Assembly (NCBI GenBank): GCA_015234465.1
Contig: JADGNA010000008.1
Location: 186,001 to 250,000, forward strand
Origin: Salinibacterium sp.
GTDB lineage: Bacteria > Actinomycetota > Actinomycetes > Actinomycetales > Microbacteriaceae
Reading direction: 5' to 3'
DNA length: 64,000 bases
Part shown: positions 60,980 to 64,000 of the stretch, in pieces
Numbering within the stretch: position 1 is the first letter of the stretch
Layout of the letters: each line of letters begins with the position of its first letter
Notes under the pieces: generated by a model
What the model was told of the DNA's origin: nothing
What the model saw: the letters and a program-made list of their open reading frames with translations, nothing else
The model's database searches: none
Translations under genes and position numbers: made by a program

Positions 60980-62332
60980 TCAGGGACCGAGCACGCGGCG
61001 GATGTAGCGGTTCGTGAAGGTGCGGTGCGGATCGAGCCGGTCGCGCACCGCGAGGAACTCCGCGAAGCGCTCGTAGCGCGGCGCGAGGGATGCGGCATCC
61101 TGCGTGTGCATCTTGCCCCAGTGCGGCCGCCCGTCGTGTGCGGCGAGGATCGACTCGACCGCGGCGAAGTACTCGTGGTGGTCGTCGCGGAAGTAGCGGT
61201 GCACCGCGATGTAGCCGCTCTCACGACCGTGCGAGGTCGCCAGGAGGGAGTCATCGGGTGCCGTCGCGCGCACCTCGATCGGGAACGAGATGCGCCAACC
61301 CCTCGCGTCGATGAGCGTGCGGATCTCCCACAGCGCGGCGCCGAGGGCCTCGATCGGCACCGAGTACTCCATCTCGCGGAAGCGCACCGAGCGCCTGGTC
61401 GCGAAGACCAGGTGCGAGACATCCGTGTAGTCGCGGTCGCCGATGAGTCGGGTCGCGAGCCGGTTCACGCCCGGGATAACGGCCGGAGCGGCGCGGCCGG
61501 CGGCACAGGTCGCCGCGAAGACGCCGTTCGAGAGCAGGGCCTCGTCGACCCAGCGGCCAATGGGCGAGAGGGGTGCGGATGCCGCATCCGCGGGCAGGCG
61601 GGTGTTGGTCTTCGTCAGCACGGTCGCCGTGTGGGGAAACCAGTAGAACTCGAAGTGGTCGGCGCCGCGCATCCGCTCGCTCACCTCGTCGAGCACGGCA
61701 TCGAGGGGTTCGGGTCGTTCGACCGCCTGCAGGAGGAACGACGGCACGCACGCGACCGTCACGTCGACGAGCACACCGAGCGCGCCGAGGCCGACCCGCA
61801 CGGCAGGCAGGAGCTCGCTCGACTCGTCGATCGAGAGCACCTCGCCCTCCGCTGTGACGAGGGTGGCGCCGACGATGCGGCTCGCGAGGCCGCCGAAACG
61901 GATGCCCGTTCCGTGCGTCCCCGTCGAGATGGCGCCCGCGATCGTCTGCCGGTCGATGTCGCCCATGTTCTCGAGCGCGAGGCCCAGTGGGTCGAGGAGG
62001 GCGGGGAGCTCGTGCAGCCGCGTGCCGGCGCCCAGCCGCACACGACCGCTCGCGGCATCCGCTTCGATCAGGCCGCTCAGGGCGGAGACGTCGACCTGCA
62101 CGCCCTCCGCGGCCGCGATGGCCGAGAAGCTGTGGCTCGCGCCGACACAGGTGACGGTGAGCGCGCGCTCGCGGGCGAAGCGGACCGCGCCCACGACCTC
62201 CTCGACCGAGCGGGGACGCGCCACGAAGACAGGCCGGGCCGACTGCGAGCGCCCCCAGTTGCGCCAGCGCCGACCGGGGAGCACGAACTCCGGCACCCAG
62301 GCGCTCGAACTCGTCTGCACGCTCACACTCAT
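60980..62332 (-). CDS. FAD-linked sugar-lactone oxidase (D-arabinono-1,4-lactone oxidase family)
   Basis: Flavoprotein oxidase of 450 residues of the aldonolactone oxidase/VAO type. The PCMH FAD domain has TVTCVGASHSFSAIAAAEGV near residue 60, SALSGLIEADAASGRVRLGAGTRL and NMGDIDRQTIAGAISTGTHG near residue 122. The C-terminal substrate domain ends with HWGKMHT near residue 415, the family HWGK-type motif. ATG at 62332 overlaps the stop of the upstream alanine-racemase-fold gene (ATGA), so they are coupled. Substrate is likely a sugar lactone or polyol, not proven. Confidence 0.88.
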   Translation of the reverse strand: MSVSVQTSSSAWVPEFVLPGRRWRNWGRSQSARPVFVARPRSVEEVVGAVRFARERALTVTCVGASHSFSAIAAAEGVQVDVSALSGLIEADAASGRVRLGAGTRLHELPALLDPLGLALENMGDIDRQTIAGAISTGTHGTGIRFGGLASRIVGATLVTAEGEVLSIDESSELLPAVRVGLGALGVLVDVTVACVPSFLLQAVERPEPLDAVLDEVSERMRGADHFEFYWFPHTATVLTKTNTRLPADAASAPLSPIGRWVDEALLSNGVFAATCAAGRAAPAVIPGVNRLATRLIGDRDYTDVSHLVFATRRSVRFREMEYSVPIEALGAALWEIRTLIDARGWRISFPIEVRATAPDDSLLATSHGRESGYIAVHRYFRDDHHEYFAAVESILAAHDGRPHWGKMHTQDAASLAPRYERFAEFLAVRDRLDPHRTFTNRYIRRVLGP

Positions 62333-63564
62333 AGGAAGGCCATCCCCTCACCCCGGTAACTCGGCACCGTGCCGACGACCTCGGCACCGTCGACGAGCAC
62401 GAAGTCGTTGACGTGCTCGGCCAGCTCCCCCGCCTTGGCGTGCCGCAGCCACACGCGGTCACCCACCGCGAGCGCGGCCGCCCCAGGCCCTGCGAGCGGG
62501 GTCTGCACCTCGCCCGCCATCTCGCGCGGCAGCATCCGCAGCCCCTCCGGCCAGACGGCGACCGGCAGCCGGTCGGCACCCGGTGGGCCGGATGCGACCC
62601 AGCCGCCGCCGAGGAGCGTCGCGAGGTGCGGGCGTGGCTTGCGCACGACGGGCAGCGCGAAGACGGCCGCGGGCGCCGGGCTGAAGCTGCGGTAGTGGTC
62701 GAAGAGGTGGGGGCCGAAGAGCCCGCTGCCCGCGGCGACCTCCGTGACCGAGTCATCCGCCGTCGTCGTCTCGAGCGAACCCGTGCCGCCGCCGTTGACG
62801 AACTCGAGCTCGGCGACGCCCCGCACCGCGGCGACCGCGAGGGCCCGACGCTCCGCAAGCTCGGCGGCAGAACGGCGCTTCATCCAGCGGATGACCGCGC
62901 CGCCGGCCGGCCCCGAATCATCCGCGACTCCTGCAAGCTGGCCCTCATAGGCCATCATGCCCACGAGCGCGAAGCCGGGACGGCGCGCGATCTGCTCCGC
63001 GAGGGTGCGCGCCTGCTCGACCGTGTGCACGGGAGAACGCCACGTGCCGACGTGCCCGAGCAGCCGGGAGTCCCAGGAAGCGTCGAGTTCGAGGCACACG
63101 CGCACGGGCGGCCGGTTCATGGGGGCCGCCACGGCGTCGACGAGGTCGAGGTGCTCGACGGAATCCACCATGAGGGTGATGCGGCGCGAGGCATCCGCAT
63201 CATCGAACAGCGCGCGGAGCGACGCGCGATCCGCCGTCGGGTAGCCCACGACGATGTCGTCGATGCCACTCGTGCGCGACAACCACAGCGCCTCCGCGAG
63301 CGTGTACGCGAGCACGCCCTCGAAGCCGGGTTGCGCGAGCACGCTCTCGAGCGCCGAGCGCACGCGCAGGGACTTGCTGGCGACACGGATGCGCGTGCCC
63401 GCCGCCCGCTCGCGCAGCATCCGCGCATTCGCCGCCAGCGCGGGCAACGAGAGCACCGCGAGGGGCGGGTCGATGGACGCGGTGGCGGCGGAGAGGGACT
63501 CCCAATGGGACGCCGAGGTGCGCCACCCGGCGAGCGACTCGGGAAGCACGAAGGCGGTGGGCAT
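62329..63564 (-). CDS. Alanine racemase-fold PLP enzyme (amino acid deaminase/aldolase-like)
   Basis: Fold-type III PLP protein of 411 residues, related to D-threonine aldolase and D-serine dehydratase-like enzymes. The PLP lysine is in RIRVASKSLRVRSAL near residue 64. VCLELDASWDSRLLGHVGTWRSPVHT near residue 155, FALVGMMAYEGQLAG and VNGGGTGSLETTT near 255 are typical. The C-terminal beta domain holds the His and metal-site segment VWLRHAKAGELAEHVNDF. ATG at 63564. It forms a two-gene operon with the lactone oxidase. Exact reaction is unknown. Confidence 0.85.
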   Translation of the reverse strand: MPTAFVLPESLAGWRTSASHWESLSAATASIDPPLAVLSLPALAANARMLRERAAGTRIRVASKSLRVRSALESVLAQPGFEGVLAYTLAEALWLSRTSGIDDIVVGYPTADRASLRALFDDADASRRITLMVDSVEHLDLVDAVAAPMNRPPVRVCLELDASWDSRLLGHVGTWRSPVHTVEQARTLAEQIARRPGFALVGMMAYEGQLAGVADDSGPAGGAVIRWMKRRSAAELAERRALAVAAVRGVAELEFVNGGGTGSLETTTADDSVTEVAAGSGLFGPHLFDHYRSFSPAPAAVFALPVVRKPRPHLATLLGGGWVASGPPGADRLPVAVWPEGLRMLPREMAGEVQTPLAGPGAAALAVGDRVWLRHAKAGELAEHVNDFVLVDGAEVVGTVPSYRGEGMAFL

Positions 63565-63764
63565 GACCCCACAATCGTGGTCGGCATATCACCCTGTCAA
63601 CTGGCGGGAGGGGTGCGCCCGAGCGACGCCGCCCACAGCCCGCGCCACGCTCACGAAATCAACCGAAATGATGACGACAGGGCTGGACTCCTCACGTAGT
63701 CTCACTCGTAGACCAATCTGTCCACAATCGCCCAGCAGCCGCAGGCACCCCCACCCCGAGACGA
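63565..63764. other. 200-bp divergent region at the right edge
   Basis: No gene is convincing here. It must hold the promoters of the leftward racemase-fold gene and the rightward secreted protein, but I could not identify clear boxes. An antisense open frame at 63589-63876 is judged spurious. Confidence 0.5.
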
Positions 63765-64000
63765 GTGACGGTGCGAAGTACTTTCTCCGACCGCGAGGCC
63801 ACGCGCCCCCAGGTGCGCTACTGGCGCGCCCTCGCGGTCGCGCTACTGCTCGGCACGCTGGTGTCCGGCGCTCCAAGCGCCTCCGCGGCCCCCGACGAGA
63901 CCTTTGCTCCGGATGCCGTGCAGGAGGAGGCGGGACCCCTCACCATCACGGCGCCCGCCGAGGGCGCGTTCATCGACCGCAACAGCCTCACGGTCCGCGG
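63765..64000 (+). CDS. Secreted protein with signal peptide (5' part only)
   Basis: The first 78 codons of a gene that leaves the window. The start is GTG at 63765 or 63771. A basic N-terminus, a hydrophobic stretch ALAVALLLGTLVSG and the cleavage-type APSASA-AP give a Sec signal peptide. After it come an acidic linker and LTITAPAEGAFIDRNSLTVR, the first strand of an Ig-like repeat found in large surface proteins. The frame is open to the end of the window. Function cannot be said from this part. Confidence 0.75.
   Translation, partial: MTVRSTFSDREATRPQVRYWRALAVALLLGTLVSGAPSASAAPDETFAPDAVQEEAGPLTITAPAEGAFIDRNSLTVR

Noticed and set aside
61251-62858. 535-residue minus-strand frame within the oxidase and racemase-fold genes
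   Set aside because: Low-complexity Arg/Ser-rich translation in another frame of two real genes.
63589-63876. 95-residue minus-strand frame at the right edge
   Set aside because: It overlaps the divergent promoter region and the signal peptide of the rightward gene, and it has no similarity to known proteins.

Overview
The window is 64 kb of high-GC chromosomal DNA from an actinobacterium, most likely a member of the Microbacteriaceae. The evidence is the GC-rich codon use with many GTG and TTG starts, a mycothiol conjugate amidase (Mca), the actinobacterial DUF4245, DUF4307 and DUF6264 proteins, class II fructose bisphosphatase and aldolase, and the gene order mca / DUF4307 / greA / ilvA. 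The genus cannot be fixed from sequence alone. I saw no rRNA or tRNA gene, insertion sequence, prophage or CRISPR array. Most of the region is ordinary core and transport metabolism.

Layout. 1-7.0 kb: a leftward oligopeptide/dipeptide ABC operon (binding protein, two permeases, a two-ATPase fusion) and a second, truncated binding protein at the left edge. 7.15-10.1 kb: a CPBP membrane protease and the DUF485-ActP acetate symporter pair. 10.2-15.0 kb: the glycine cleavage operon gcvT-gcvH-gcvP behind a tandem glycine riboswitch. 15.0-22.3 kb: a solute-binding/VWA protein, small membrane proteins, a GNAT enzyme, a guanidinium exporter behind a guanidine-III riboswitch, an MFS transporter and a nitroreductase. 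22.4-32.1 kb: a membrane GDPD phosphodiesterase, an acyltransferase, a polysaccharide deacetylase, an EamA exporter, YjdM, small conserved proteins, a TetR/DUF4386 divergent pair and an SDR protein.

32.3-41.9 kb: YchF, an exonuclease, RmuC, an AbiEi-like protein, glpX and fba (gluconeogenesis and glycolysis), then a histidine kinase translationally coupled to a kinase-like protein that lacks the catalytic residues. 41.9-48.9 kb: ispH, exonuclease VII (xseA-xseB), DUF4245, beta carbonic anhydrase and fumC. 49.0-56.9 kb: PIN-PhoH, a class V aminotransferase, a prenyl diphosphate synthase, hemolysin III, mca, greA and ilvA. 56.9-63.6 kb: an AI-2E family permease, an AlkZ/YcaQ-like DNA glycosylase, HtpX, LemA, and a sugar-lactone oxidase with an alanine racemase-fold partner. 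The right edge holds the start of a secreted protein.

The most notable non-coding structure is: (a) a dispersed repeat carried inside the P2 loop of the second glycine aptamer, with related copies at 10.1 kb and 60.95 kb; (b) two 65-nt structured repeats at 37 kb whose outer stem shows a compensatory base pair; (c) a clear guanidine-III aptamer upstream of the SMR gene; (d) nested dyads between the divergent peptide-transporter and CPBP genes; (e) a recurring TANNNT-N6-start-codon arrangement that predicts leaderless mRNAs for about nine genes.
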